Positions 17,202 through 26,383 are shown, counted from the first letter of the stretch. The stretch: DNA of 64,000 nucleotides from Mucilaginibacter sp. UR6-11 (GCF_020880695.1 NZ_JAJIWO010000003.1:369131-433130); one strand, 5' to 3'. Program-made: numbers and translations. Notes: generated by a model from the sequence alone, not told the origin.

Positions 17202-17588
17202 TTATCGTTTACTGAATTGGAATTTCTTACGTGCTTTCTTGCGGCCTGGTTTTTTACGCTCAACCATACGGTTATCACGTGTCATTAAACCTTTAGCGCG
17301 CAATGAAGGCTTCTTATCAGCATCGAGTTCAACAATAGCTTTCGCGATAGCTAAACGAACGGCTTCTGCCTGTCCTTTTACACCACCACCTGCAACATTT
17401 ACTTTAACATCAAATAAACCGGCTGAACCGGAAACCTCAGTTGACTGAGTAACGATGTATTGCAATGGCAATGTAGGGAAGTATTCTTTGTAGTCTTTAC
17501 CGTTTACGGTAATTGCACCGCTACCATCTGTAAGGTAGATACGTGCAACGGCTGTTTTTCTTCTGCCTGAAGTGTTAGTTGTTGGCAT
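17202..17588 (-). CDS. rpsI: 30S ribosomal protein S9
   Basis: S9 reaches the P-site tRNA with its basic C-terminal tail, seen here as KKPGRKKARKKFQFSKR with the expected terminal Lys-Arg. The 128 residues include TSGRRKTAVARIYL and GGGVKGQAEAVRLAI, both hallmark segments. It is 25 bases downstream of rplM, the conserved rplM-rpsI pair of nearly all bacteria. Confidence 0.97.
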   Translation of the reverse strand: MPTTNTSGRRKTAVARIYLTDGSGAITVNGKDYKEYFPTLPLQYIVTQSTEVSGSAGLFDVKVNVAGGGVKGQAEAVRLAIAKAIVELDADKKPSLRAKGLMTRDNRMVERKKPGRKKARKKFQFSKR

Positions 17589-17613
17589 TTCTTTTTTCCT
17601 TAGTTTTTAATAG

Positions 17614-18051
17614 TTAAATGGCTTTCGGGTTTTGTGCTTCATGAGGATGCTCAGCGCCTGCATATACATGCAAATTGCCAAACAATGCTTTGCCCAAACG
17701 ACTTTTAGGTAACATACCACGCACCGCTTTTTCAATTACGCGTGTTGGATGTTTTGCCATTAACTCCTTAGGAGAAATGAAACGCTGACCGCCTGGATAT
17801 CCGGTATAAGAAACATATTGTTTCTCACTGAATTTATTTCCGGTCAACTTAACCTTGTCTGCGTTGATAACTATTACATTATCACCACAGTCTACGTTTG
17901 GGGTAAAATCTGGCTTGTTTTTTCCACGAATGATCATTGCGATCTTAGTAGACAAGCGCCCCAAAATCTCGCCTTCGGCGTCAACAACAACCCACTGTTT
18001 GTTAACTGTTTTTTTGTTGGCTGAGACAGTTTTGTAACTTAACGTATTCAC
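17614..18051 (-). CDS. rplM: 50S ribosomal protein L13
   Basis: L13 is an early-assembling 50S protein. The 145-residue sequence has WVVVDAEGEILGRLST, the KPDFTPNVDCGD segment, YPGG and RGMLPKSRLG, all diagnostic. The start codon is a GTG at 18051, unusual for a ribosomal protein gene in this window. It is the first gene of the operon; a strong promoter at 18106-18135 would give a leader of about 48 bases with a small hairpin (CCCG/CGGG) at its 5' end, which could be a site of autogenous control. Confidence 0.96.
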   Translation of the reverse strand: MNTLSYKTVSANKKTVNKQWVVVDAEGEILGRLSTKIAMIIRGKNKPDFTPNVDCGDNVIVINADKVKLTGNKFSEKQYVSYTGYPGGQRFISPKELMAKHPTRVIEKAVRGMLPKSRLGKALFGNLHVYAGAEHPHEAQNPKAI

Positions 18052-18105
18052 TTGCTTTTAATTAAATTAAATAAATCTTTATTATACCCCGCTTTTTCGG
18101 GACTG

Positions 18106-18135
18106 CAAAGATACGCTTATTTGTTTTATTTGCAA
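18106..18135 (-). promoter_or_regulatory. Promoter of the rplM operon
   Basis: On the minus strand TTG (18135-18133) and TATCTTTG (18113-18106) are separated by 19 bases, an excellent match to the Bacteroidota consensus. The predicted start of transcription is near 18099, and a small hairpin lies right at the 5' end of the transcript (18087-18101). Confidence 0.75.
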
Positions 18136-18250
18136 GCAGATTTATAGGTTATTGTAATTATTATTTAGGCTGATGCTTGCCTAAGCATCGCATAAACAGG
18201 AGTATAAAATATCTTATACAGGTTAGTAACATTTTCCCTCCTGCAAAATC

Positions 18251-18282
18251 AAAGTAGTAATTCACTACTTTTAGTAGATTTA
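18251..18282 (+). promoter_or_regulatory. Dyad and -7 box before the M1 peptidase gene
   Basis: AAAGTAGT, five bases, ACTACTTT (18251-18271) is a perfect 8-5-8 inverted repeat. It sits just upstream of TAGATTTA (18275-18282), a near match to the -7 consensus, so it covers where the -33 region should be. This geometry fits a repressor operator, but no regulator is identified. Confidence 0.35.
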
Positions 18283-18319
18283 CAGCTCATTAACTGATTC
18301 ATTATTTAAACGCTATTAA

Positions 18320-20197
18320 ATGTTAAAATCATTTTCTATCCCGGCCTTATTGTGCCTGTTCATGATACAGGCCAACGCCCAAAACCTGTACATGCCGCGC
18401 GATATTCATAAAGCCTTTAACAAAGGCACCCGCGATGTTAGCGGCAAGCCCGGTAAAAACTATTGGCAAAACACCGGCAACTATAACATATCCATCAGCC
18501 TGGCGCCGCCAAGCCGTTTGGTTAAAGGCGTTGAGCAGATAACCTATTTTAATAACAGTCCCGATACTTTAAAGAGGCTTAACATGAAACTGATCCTCAA
18601 TATTCATCGCCCCGGTGTGGCCCGTTATAGCAGCGTAAACGATGATTATCTGACTTCAGGCATCCAGGTTGACAATTTTTTGGTTAACGGCGCCAGGCAC
18701 AACTGGAACAATACTACCGCAGCCGGCACCAACCAGGCCATAGCACTGGCAACGCCTTTAATGCCGCATGATTCGGTAAAACTGAATATCGACTGGCATT
18801 TTGACCTGTCAAAAGAAAGCGGCCGCGAGGGGATGATAGATTCAACCACTTTTTATCTTGCTTATTTTTATCCGCGCGTGTCCGTGTATGACGACTATAA
18901 CGGCTGGGATACTTTAGCATTTTTAGATGCGCAAGAGTTTTATAATGATTTTAATAATTATACGCTTAACGTCACCGTGCCTAAAAACTATATTGTATGG
19001 AGCACCGGCACCCTGCAAAACCCCAACCAGGTTTTACAACCCGAAGCTGCCAAACGCCTGCAACAATCAATGACCAGCGACAGCACCATACATATTGCTA
19101 CCCCTGCCGACCTGGCGGCGAAAAATATTACCGCGCAAAATGCTACCAATACCTGGACATGGACCGCGACAGACATATCAGACATGGCTGTAGGCGTAAG
19201 CGATCATTATAATTGGGATGGTGCAAGCGTTTTGGTTGACGATGCCACCCACCGCATAGCCAGTGTACAGGCCGCTTATCCGGATAAATCTCAGGATTTT
19301 CATCATTCAGTACAGTTCAGCCGTAATGCATTGGGCTGGTTCTCGCACAACTGGCCGGGTGTGCCTTACCCGTTCCCTAAAATGACAGTTTTCCAGGGAT
19401 TTGCTGACATGGAATATCCGATGATGGTTAATGACAGCCACGAAGAAGACCTGGGCTTTGCGCAGTTAGTGCAGGACCACGAGATAGCGCATACCTATTT
19501 TCCGTTTTACATGGGCATTAACGAAACCCGGTACGGATTTATGGACGAAGGCTGGGCAACCACCTTTGAACTGTTAATAGGCACTGCCGAAAACGGCAAG
19601 AAAAAAGCTGACGATTTTTATAAAAAATTCCGTGTTGAAGGTTATATCAATAACCCCTCAACCATGGAGGACCTGCCGGTAATTACCCCAACCAGCGAAT
19701 TGCGCCGGGGATACGGTAACAATGCTTACGGCAAGCCATCATTAAGCTATCTGGCACTAAAAGATATGCTGGGCGATGCTTTATTTAAAAAAGCGCTGCA
19801 TACTTATATGAATAACTGGCACGGCAAGCACCCTATCCCCTGGGATTATTTTAACTCGATGAATGCGGGTTCAGGCAAAAACTTAAACTGGTTTTTTAAC
19901 AACTGGTTCTTCACCAACGGTTACATAGACCTGGGATTAGATAATGCAAAAGCGGTTGCCGGTGGTTATAAACTATCCATTAATAATATAGGCGGGTTTG
20001 CAGTTCCGTTTGACGTGATTGTTACTTATACTGATGGTACCACCAAAAGCACGCACGCAACTGCCGCTGTTTGGGAAAAAGACAGCAAACACATCACCAT
20101 AACTATTAATGCCAATAAAACAGCCAAATCCATTGCATTAGATGGCGGTATTTTTATGGATGCTGATGTAAGTAATAATCAATTGACGGTTAAGTAA
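18320..20197 (+). CDS. Secreted M1 family metallopeptidase
   Basis: This zinc aminopeptidase is predicted to act in the periplasm or at the cell surface, because residues 1-20 form a signal peptide cut at ANA-QNLY. The 625-residue protein has the M1 N-terminal beta domain, an exopeptidase motif in the variant form FADMEYPMM in place of GAMEN, and the zinc site HEIAH at 387-391 with the third ligand Glu410 in MDEGWATTFE (exact HExxH-x18-E spacing). It is a monocistronic gene with a candidate operator upstream and a strong terminator downstream. Its peptide substrate is unknown. Confidence 0.9.
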   Translation: MLKSFSIPALLCLFMIQANAQNLYMPRDIHKAFNKGTRDVSGKPGKNYWQNTGNYNISISLAPPSRLVKGVEQITYFNNSPDTLKRLNMKLILNIHRPGVARYSSVNDDYLTSGIQVDNFLVNGARHNWNNTTAAGTNQAIALATPLMPHDSVKLNIDWHFDLSKESGREGMIDSTTFYLAYFYPRVSVYDDYNGWDTLAFLDAQEFYNDFNNYTLNVTVPKNYIVWSTGTLQNPNQVLQPEAAKRLQQSMTSDSTIHIATPADLAAKNITAQNATNTWTWTATDISDMAVGVSDHYNWDGASVLVDDATHRIASVQAAYPDKSQDFHHSVQFSRNALGWFSHNWPGVPYPFPKMTVFQGFADMEYPMMVNDSHEEDLGFAQLVQDHEIAHTYFPFYMGINETRYGFMDEGWATTFELLIGTAENGKKKADDFYKKFRVEGYINNPSTMEDLPVITPTSELRRGYGNNAYGKPSLSYLALKDMLGDALFKKALHTYMNNWHGKHPIPWDYFNSMNAGSGKNLNWFFNNWFFTNGYIDLGLDNAKAVAGGYKLSINNIGGFAVPFDVIVTYTDGTTKSTHATAAVWEKDSKHITITINANKTAKSIALDGGIFMDADVSNNQLTVK

Positions 20198-20216
20198 CCA
20201 TTAACCAATGATCTTT

Positions 20217-20246
20217 AAAGCCTTTCCCAGCCAGGAAAGGCTTTTT
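20217..20246 (+). terminator. Terminator of the M1 peptidase gene
   Basis: AAAGCCTTTCC (20217-20227) and GGAAAGGCTTT (20234-20244) form a perfect 11-bp stem with a six-base loop and a T tail. Confidence 0.85.
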
Positions 20247-20336
20247 TGTCACATATCACCCCTAACAATGTCTTTTTTGCACTCCATCCGGTTAGTTATC
20301 AGCTGCTAAATTTGTTTACAGATTAATTGTCGAACA

Positions 20337-20705
20337 ATGAAAACCGATCACGCAAAAAATATTGACGACTATATCGCCGCCTACCCGGCCGATGTGCAGG
20401 AGCAATTACAAACCATCCGCGCCGCTATACAACAAGCAGCGCCAAACGCCCGGGAAGCTATTAAATACGGCATACCAACGTTCACGCTTAACGGCAACCT
20501 GGTACATTTTGGTGGCTATAAAAATCATATCGGGTTTTACCCGGCGCCAATGGGCATTGAAGCATTTAAAGAAGAAACCGCAAAATATGAGGCCGGTAAA
20601 GGCACGCTGCAGTTCCCGCTTGATCAGCCATTGCCATTGGATCTGATAACCCGTATTGTAAAATTTAGGGTTGATAAGAATTTGGCGAAGGGAAAAAAAG
20701 GGTAA
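20337..20705 (+). CDS. DUF1801 (YdhG-like) domain protein
   Basis: The 122 residues match the small YdhG/DUF1801 family: IDDYIAAYPADVQEQLQTIRAAI, then APNAREAIKYGIPTFTLNG, HFGGYKNHIGFYP and a C-terminal KFRVDKNLAK. Some members have been called iron chaperone-like from their frataxin-like fold, but no enzyme activity is established. It is a single gene without visible operon partners; the 132-base gap that follows contains nothing recognisable. Confidence 0.8.
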   Translation: MKTDHAKNIDDYIAAYPADVQEQLQTIRAAIQQAAPNAREAIKYGIPTFTLNGNLVHFGGYKNHIGFYPAPMGIEAFKEETAKYEAGKGTLQFPLDQPLPLDLITRIVKFRVDKNLAKGKKG

Positions 20706-20837
20706 CAGCTATTACCTGGTCTTTGATCCTTTCTTCAAAGCATTCCCAACCAATTGTTTCCAATCACTTATTTACCAACATCCCTTTGACATCTCCAATC
20801 ATAACCCGAATTTCGCTATCCCAATAAAGGATAGGAT

Positions 20838-23108
20838 ATGACGAGCCACCATAAAAAATTAGCTGCCGAATTTTCGATAGCCGAAAAACAGGTTACCGCA
20901 ACTATAAGTTTGTTAGACGAAGGCGCTACGGTTCCCTTTATTTCCCGTTACCGTAAAGAGGTAACCGGTAGCCTGGACGAGGTGCAGGTAGCCGGCATCC
21001 GCGACAGGATACAACAACTGCGTGAGCTTGACAAACGCCGCGAAGCCATACTAAATTCTTTAACCGAAATGGGTAAGCTAACGCCCGGGTTGCAGGCACA
21101 GATCAACGCTGCCGAAACGATGGTGCTGTTAGAAGATATTTACCTGCCCTACCGCCCCAAACGTAAAACCCGCGCCAGCATAGCCCGCGAAAAAGGCCTG
21201 CAACCGCTGGCCGACCTGCTCTTCGCCCAACACAAGTTTGATGTGGAAGCCGAAGCCGAAAAATATATCTCTGAAGAAAAAGGCGTGGCCGGCCTGGAAG
21301 AGGCCCTGGGCGGAGCCCGGGACATCATCGCCGAGCATATCAGCGAAGATGTGGAGGTACGCACCAAAATACGCGGATTGTTTTTGGAGAAAGGCTCATT
21401 TAAAAGCCGGGTAATTACCGGCAAGGAAACCGAAGGCATTAAATACAAGGATTACTTTGAGTGGGAAGAACCGGTAAAATCAGCCCCCTCACACCGCATA
21501 CTGGCTATGCGCCGCGGCGAAAAAGAAGAGATTTTATATTTAGACGTTTTACCACCCGAGGATGAAGCTATTGATCAATTGGAAAAAGCTTTTATAACCG
21601 GCAATAACGCTGCTGCGGACCAGGTCAAAACTGCCATAGCCGATGGTTATAAGCGCCTGCTGCGCCCATCAATGGAAACAGAGGTACGCCTGCTTACCAA
21701 AAAGAAAGCTGATGAAGAAGCTATCCGGGTATTTGCCGAGAATGCACGCCAGCTGCTGTTGGCCGCACCACTTGGCCAGAAACGCACCATGGCGGTCGAT
21801 CCGGGTTTCCGTACAGGTTGCAAGGTGGTTTGCCTGGATGAGCAGGGTAAGTTGCTGGAGTATACCGCAGTTTTTCCGCATACCGGCGCAGGGCAGGCAA
21901 AAGAAGCGGAGAAAACCGTAAAACATCTTTTTGAAAAATACAACATACAAGCTATAGCCATAGGTAACGGGACAGCCGGCCGCGAAACCGAGCTATTCAT
22001 CCGCAACCTTAATTTACCGGGAGTGGAAATTGTGATGGTGAACGAAAGCGGTGCGTCCATCTATTCGGCTTCGGAGGTTGCGCGTGAGGAATTTCCGGAT
22101 AAGGACGTAACCGTGCGTGGGGCAGTATCTATCGGCCGCCGTTTGATGGATCCGCTGGCTGAACTGGTAAAGATCGATCCAAAATCCATCGGCGTCGGGC
22201 AGTACCAGCATGACGTTGATCAGAATAAATTACAGGCATCGTTAGATGATACCGTTATCAGCGCGGTTAATGCCGTTGGCGTTGAGCTCAATACGGCATC
22301 AAAACAAATCCTTTCCTACGTATCCGGCCTTGGCCCGCAACTGGCGCAAAAAATTGTGGAGTACCGGGACGAGAATGGCGCGTTTAAACACCGCGATCAG
22401 CTAAAAAAGGTACCACGTTTGGGTGATAAAGCATTTGAACAGGCCGCCGGGTTCTTACGTATCCACAACGCCGAAAACCCGCTGGATGCAAGCGCGGTGC
22501 ACCCTGAAAGATATCCACTGGTAGCACAAATGGCTAAAGACAAAGGCTGCACCATAAACGACCTGATCAGCGATGATAAGCTGCGTCAAAGCATCCCTTT
22601 ACAAAAATATATTACAGAGACGGTGGGCTTGCCAACCCTGAATGATATCATGGCCGAACTGGCCAGGCCGGGGCGCGACCCGCGCGAAAAGTTTGAGGCA
22701 TTTAGCTTTACTGAAGGCGTAAACAGCATTACCGACTTAAAAGCGGGCATGAAACTGCCCGGTATAGTAACCAATATCACCGCCTTTGGTGCATTTGTGG
22801 ATATCGGTGTCCACCAGGATGGCCTGGTGCATTTAAGCCAGATCACTAACCGGTTTATTAAGGACCCTAACGAGGTATTGAAAGTTCAGCAGCAGGTTGA
22901 GGTTACTGTTACCGAGGTGGATGTGGCTCGCAAGCGGATCTCTCTATCCATGAAAACGGACGAGCCTAAAAAGGAAAACAGGCCGCAACATGGGGCTAAA
23001 CCGGTTCAACAAAACAGGCCAGACCGTCATCAGCCTAAAAAGAAAGAACCGGAACCCGAAACTGATATGGCGGTTAAACTGGCCGCATTGAAGAATATGT
23101 TTAAGTAG
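20838..23108 (+). CDS. tex: Tex family RNA-binding transcription accessory protein
   Basis: Tex binds nucleic acid and influences transcription; its exact role is unsettled. The 756-residue protein has the helical N-terminal region with GATVPFISRYRKEVTGSLDE, a YqgF-like RNase H fold (AVDPGFRTGCKVVCLDEQG, near 316), a helix-hairpin-helix segment (LSYVSGLGPQLAQKIVEYR) and an S1 domain near 636-710 (MKLPGIVTNITAFGAFVDIG). A lysine- and glutamine-rich linker of about 30 residues precedes the C-terminal VKLAALKNMFK. Domain order and length are those of the family. A cluster of 20-base repeats follows directly. Confidence 0.93.
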   Translation: MTSHHKKLAAEFSIAEKQVTATISLLDEGATVPFISRYRKEVTGSLDEVQVAGIRDRIQQLRELDKRREAILNSLTEMGKLTPGLQAQINAAETMVLLEDIYLPYRPKRKTRASIAREKGLQPLADLLFAQHKFDVEAEAEKYISEEKGVAGLEEALGGARDIIAEHISEDVEVRTKIRGLFLEKGSFKSRVITGKETEGIKYKDYFEWEEPVKSAPSHRILAMRRGEKEEILYLDVLPPEDEAIDQLEKAFITGNNAAADQVKTAIADGYKRLLRPSMETEVRLLTKKKADEEAIRVFAENARQLLLAAPLGQKRTMAVDPGFRTGCKVVCLDEQGKLLEYTAVFPHTGAGQAKEAEKTVKHLFEKYNIQAIAIGNGTAGRETELFIRNLNLPGVEIVMVNESGASIYSASEVAREEFPDKDVTVRGAVSIGRRLMDPLAELVKIDPKSIGVGQYQHDVDQNKLQASLDDTVISAVNAVGVELNTASKQILSYVSGLGPQLAQKIVEYRDENGAFKHRDQLKKVPRLGDKAFEQAAGFLRIHNAENPLDASAVHPERYPLVAQMAKDKGCTINDLISDDKLRQSIPLQKYITETVGLPTLNDIMAELARPGRDPREKFEAFSFTEGVNSITDLKAGMKLPGIVTNITAFGAFVDIGVHQDGLVHLSQITNRFIKDPNEVLKVQQQVEVTVTEVDVARKRISLSMKTDEPKKENRPQHGAKPVQQNRPDRHQPKKKEPEPETDMAVKLAALKNMFK

Positions 23109-23153
23109 ACTGTCTTAAATGTCCTGTTTTCCGGGCGTTCCACTTTGCGCGAG

Positions 23154-23231
23154 CGGAACAAAGCGGAACACCCGGAACAGAGCGGAACACCCCGGAACAG
23201 AGCGGAACACCCCGGAACGAAGCGGAACACC
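23154..23231. repeat. Four tandem 20-base repeats
   Basis: Four units of 19-20 bases (23154-23172, 23173-23192, 23193-23212, 23213-23231) follow the pattern CGGAACAGAGCGGAACACCC with few changes. A diverged inverted copy lies just upstream (about 23124-23145), so the region can fold. It is intergenic, between tex and a hydratase gene. There are no spacers, so it is not a CRISPR. Confidence 0.85.
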
Positions 23232-23331
23232 ATAGCCAATTTTACTGTGCCGTTTTTTTTGCAAACGATTGCTTTGTTAGTTGGTTTATTATATTTACAC
23301 CATCAATCACTAACCTGATAATTATTGATCT

Positions 23332-23793
23332 ATGAAAATTATAAACAACCACGCCGAGTTTGAAGCGCTTTTAGGCCAGGAAATCGGCGTATCCGGCTGG
23401 CATACCATAACCCAACTACAAATCAACCAGTTTGCCGAAGCCACCATAGATCATCAATGGATCCATACCGACCCGGAAAGAGCCAAAACCGAAAGTCCCT
23501 TTCATGCTACCATAGCGCATGGTTATTTAACGGTATCGCTGTTGCCCTATTTCTGGCACCAGATTGCCGATGTGCGCAACCTCAAAATGCTGATTAACTA
23601 TGGCGTAGAAAACATACGCTTTGCACAACCTGTTGTGGTTGAAAGCAAAGTGCGCCTTATTGCTAAATTAGATGCTATTGCTAATTTAAGGGGCATTACC
23701 AAAGCTACCATAGGTGTTACGATGGAAATTGAAGGCGAGAAGAAACCTGCTTATACGGGTGCCGTCGTATTTCTATATCATTTTTTATCGTAG
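23332..23793 (+). CDS. MaoC-like dehydratase/hydratase
   Basis: The 153-residue hot-dog protein resembles the NodN/MaoC group of (R)-specific enoyl-CoA hydratases. The hydratase motif appears as FAEATIDHQWIHTDPERAK, with the Asp-His pair expected to activate water, followed by SPFHATIAHGYLTVSL. Its substrate is probably an acyl-CoA, but chain length and pathway cannot be read. No fatty-acid genes adjoin it; the neighbours are tex and a flavin monooxygenase. A TATATTTA box lies near 23290. Confidence 0.82.
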   Translation: MKIINNHAEFEALLGQEIGVSGWHTITQLQINQFAEATIDHQWIHTDPERAKTESPFHATIAHGYLTVSLLPYFWHQIADVRNLKMLINYGVENIRFAQPVVVESKVRLIAKLDAIANLRGITKATIGVTMEIEGEKKPAYTGAVVFLYHFLS

Positions 23794-23896
23794 GCTGTCA
23801 GCCTGCGTTTGTCTGGTTATTCTAATTTAACAGGAAAAATCTGTAACGGTAATGCCATAATACAGGCAACCCGGCTGTCCACAATCCCGCGGTGTG

Positions 23897-23904
23897 TACT
23901 TTTG
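23897..23904 (+). promoter_or_regulatory. -7 element of the luciferase-like monooxygenase gene
   Basis: TACTTTTG matches TANNTTTG exactly and ends 13 bases before the ATG at 23918. It overlaps an in-frame GTG at 23894, which therefore is unlikely to be the start codon. Confidence 0.45.
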
Positions 23905-23917
23905 TTCCATAATCACT

Positions 23918-24928
23918 ATGGATACAAATAAAATCAAACTAAGCGTACTGGACCAGTCGCCAATCAGAATGGGCGTCACTGCCGAACAGGCCGTACAGGA
24001 AACCATCGCGTTAGCAAAATATACAGATCAATTAGGCTTTACCCGCTTTTGGGTATCAGAACATCACAATACCGGCAGCCTTGCAGGCTCTACGCCCGAA
24101 GTGCTGATAGCCTACCTGGCATCGCAAACTACAAATATCAGGGTTGGGTCCGGCGGGATCATGATGCCTAATCACAGTACCCTGAAAGTTGCCGAAAATT
24201 TCAGGATGCTGGAAGCGCTGGCACCCGGCCGTGTTGATCTGGGCATGGGCCGCGCACCGGGGACCGACCGCATTACTGCTTCGATATTAAACCCGTCAAA
24301 CCATTTTGCCGAACAGGACTTTGTAGAGCAGCTGGCTGACCTGCGCCACTATTTTCACGACACGGCCGATCCGGGCACTATCCGGCAAAAAATACGGGCC
24401 ATACCGCAGGTACAAACCGTACCGGCAATGTGGTTGCTAAGTTCAAGCGGGCAAAGCGGTTTATTTGCGGCCCATTTTGGCATGGGCTTTTCTTTCGCGC
24501 ACTTTATTAATCCGGTAGGCGGCCCGCAGGCGGTACAGGCATATAAGGACCGCTTTCAACCGTCGCAGGATTTACAGCAACCCGAAGCCAACATGGCCAT
24601 ATTTGTTTTTTGCTCGGAAGACGAAGAAAAGGTAATGCAGCACAAAGCGGTAATGGACCACCGGTTTATTCAGTTTGAAAAAGGGCTCGGCCTATCCCCT
24701 TTTGGTTATGCGGAAATAAAAGATACCGAATATACGCTCCAGGAGCAGGACCGCATGCGCTACAACCGTCAGCGCGTAGTTGCCGGTACACCGGCAATGG
24801 TAAAAGCCCGCTTAACCCAATTGGCAGAAAGCTATGGTGTTAATGAAATTATTGCCGTAACCATTGCCGAAGATTTTGACGACAGGCTAAAATCCTATAA
24901 GTTATTGGCAGACCTGTTTGAACTATAG
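23918..24928 (+). CDS. LLM class flavin-dependent oxidoreductase
   Basis: This is a 336-residue bacterial-luciferase-like monooxygenase that would use reduced FMN and oxygen on an unknown substrate. Typical segments are LSVLDQSPIRMG, YTDQLGFTRFWVSEHHN, GSGGIMMPNHSTLKVAENFRML and GRVDLGMGRAPGTD, which together define the subgroup often named for MsnO8-like proteins. The ATG at 23918 is chosen because the longer GTG start overlaps the promoter. It is a single gene ended by a hairpin shared with the convergent NHL protein gene. Confidence 0.87.
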   Translation: MDTNKIKLSVLDQSPIRMGVTAEQAVQETIALAKYTDQLGFTRFWVSEHHNTGSLAGSTPEVLIAYLASQTTNIRVGSGGIMMPNHSTLKVAENFRMLEALAPGRVDLGMGRAPGTDRITASILNPSNHFAEQDFVEQLADLRHYFHDTADPGTIRQKIRAIPQVQTVPAMWLLSSSGQSGLFAAHFGMGFSFAHFINPVGGPQAVQAYKDRFQPSQDLQQPEANMAIFVFCSEDEEKVMQHKAVMDHRFIQFEKGLGLSPFGYAEIKDTEYTLQEQDRMRYNRQRVVAGTPAMVKARLTQLAESYGVNEIIAVTIAEDFDDRLKSYKLLADLFEL

Positions 24929-24930
24929 TA

Positions 24931-24965
24931 AAAACCGACCGGGCTAGTCCCGGCGGTCTTTATTA
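24931..24965. terminator. Bidirectional terminator between convergent genes
   Basis: ACCG-A-CCGGG pairs with CCCGG-CGGT (24934-24957) with one bulged base. The minus strand reads a run of five T after the stem, the plus strand a weaker CTTTATT, so it can serve both genes. Confidence 0.65.
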
Positions 24966-24991
24966 TAATTAATAGCAGGTATAGTTTTTTA

Positions 24992-26293
24992 CTAAATCGG
25001 CCTGAAGGTTAATTTACTGACAATACCCGCGCCGGTATTGGCGATGTATAAATTACCTGCCAGGTCAAAAGTTAATCCAAGCGGCGAATTTACGGTGGCA
25101 CTAACTGCCGACCCGGTAAGCACGCCGTTATTTGACATCCCTTTTATAAAGGTTGTCACCACCCCGAATTTATTGATCACACGCACTTCATATAAAGGTA
25201 TCGAGCTGTTTTCATCAGTGACCCATATATTGCCAGCCAGGTCAATTGCTAACTGTCTTGGATTACTGAATTGAGCTGCAGTGCCCGTACCATCTGCAAA
25301 ACCCGCGGCACCGCCGCCGGCCAGGGTGGTTACCACGCCATCGGCTGAGATGCGGCGTATATTCCGATATTTACGATCTGTGACATAGATAGTGCCCTCT
25401 TCATCAACCACTATGCCTTCTAACGAACCAAATTGGGCGTTGGCACCCTTTGCGTCGACATATCCGTCGGTACCATTTCCTGCAATAGTTGTAACCACGC
25501 CCGTGGCGGATATTTTTCGTACCCTATGGGCATCGTTAACGTATAAATTACCCAATATGTCATGAGCAATCCCGGTAATTGCGCTAAATTTTGCAGTTTT
25601 GCCGGGGCCGTCAGCATAACCTTCGGTGCCGTCGCCGGCAAATACAGTTGTTACTCTTTCCGGTGTTATTTTAGCGATATTAAAATTACCCTGGTTAGCT
25701 ACATAAATATCACCGATAGGCAACATTGTAAAATCTGATATAGCTTTAAAATCCGTACCGGGATTCATCATCAATGTCGTAATGCCATTTGCCCCGATTT
25801 TATAAATGCTGGTACCATTATCACCATAACCAACACCCTGCCGGTCTAAACCAAAATGTTTAATACTGGTAATACCCAGTGTAAAAAAATTCTCAGAAGA
25901 CGCATACATCACCGTAAAATTAACCTCTGATTGAAAGGTCGAGTTGCCGTTACCGATAACCAGTTTACCGGTATTTGCTTTTGCAGGTATTGTTGCCACA
26001 ATTTCGGTCGACGTGACTGAGCTGATAGCTAACCGAAGATCATTTATAAATACGACAGTATTACCCGGGGATGTATCAAAATCTTTTCCTGATATTTTTA
26101 TAACCGTATTGCCCAGGCCGCTTTTTGGCGTAAAATCATATAACACAGGCAGAGTGGAGTCATTCACGCCCGAATCGTCGCCAGCACCCCAATGTGGATC
26201 AATGGCTTTTTTTGCGCAGCCGCTGATAAGGCCGGCAAGTAATAAGGCCAGCATTACAGTGCCAAAACGCACTTTTTTTTTAACTTTTCTCAA
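24992..26293 (-). CDS. IPT/TIG and NHL-repeat lipoprotein
   Basis: The 433-residue lipoprotein has a basic N-terminus, a hydrophobic core and the lipobox LISGC (Cys26). An IPT/TIG immunoglobulin-like domain follows (about 48-130, LYDFTPKSGLGNTVIKISG), then a beta-propeller of NHL repeats with recurring units such as GIAHDILGNLYVNDAHRVRKI and VTTIAGNGTDGYVDAKGANAQF. Such proteins are surface-exposed in Bacteroidota and probably bind glycans or proteins. The start is a TTG at 26293, because an in-frame stop lies close upstream and the next ATG would lose the basic part of the signal. A terminator-like hairpin 53 bases upstream may attenuate it. Confidence 0.82.
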   Translation of the reverse strand: MRKVKKKVRFGTVMLALLLAGLISGCAKKAIDPHWGAGDDSGVNDSTLPVLYDFTPKSGLGNTVIKISGKDFDTSPGNTVVFINDLRLAISSVTSTEIVATIPAKANTGKLVIGNGNSTFQSEVNFTVMYASSENFFTLGITSIKHFGLDRQGVGYGDNGTSIYKIGANGITTLMMNPGTDFKAISDFTMLPIGDIYVANQGNFNIAKITPERVTTVFAGDGTEGYADGPGKTAKFSAITGIAHDILGNLYVNDAHRVRKISATGVVTTIAGNGTDGYVDAKGANAQFGSLEGIVVDEEGTIYVTDRKYRNIRRISADGVVTTLAGGGAAGFADGTGTAAQFSNPRQLAIDLAGNIWVTDENSSIPLYEVRVINKFGVVTTFIKGMSNNGVLTGSAVSATVNSPLGLTFDLAGNLYIANTGAGIVSKLTFRPI

Positions 26294-26345
26294 AATGATA
26301 CAGGTTTAGATAAATGCTTATAGTTGCAAAGAAAACTGAATTTCA

Positions 26346-26383
26346 ATAAAAAAAACCGCCCGGGAGCTAACTTCCGGGCGGTT
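26346..26383 (-). terminator. Strong terminator upstream of the NHL lipoprotein gene
   Basis: ACCGCCCGG and CCGGGCGGT form the core of an 11-12-bp stem (26354-26383); on the minus strand it is followed by eight T. No annotated minus-strand gene lies upstream, so it must end a short RNA or attenuate the lipoprotein transcript. Confidence 0.8.

Noticed and set aside
21647..22060. Long minus-strand open frame of 137 codons inside tex
   Set aside because: It lies entirely antisense to a well-conserved coding sequence and its product is rich in Ser and Arg without domain signs; it is a shadow of biased codons in tex.
23154..23231. Possible CRISPR array
   Set aside because: Repeats are directly tandem with no unique spacers, and there are no cas genes in the window.
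23030..23239. Minus-strand frame reading Cys-Ser-Ala-Leu-Phe-Arg repeats
   Set aside because: The repeated peptide is only the translation of the 20-base intergenic repeats and the 3' end of tex.
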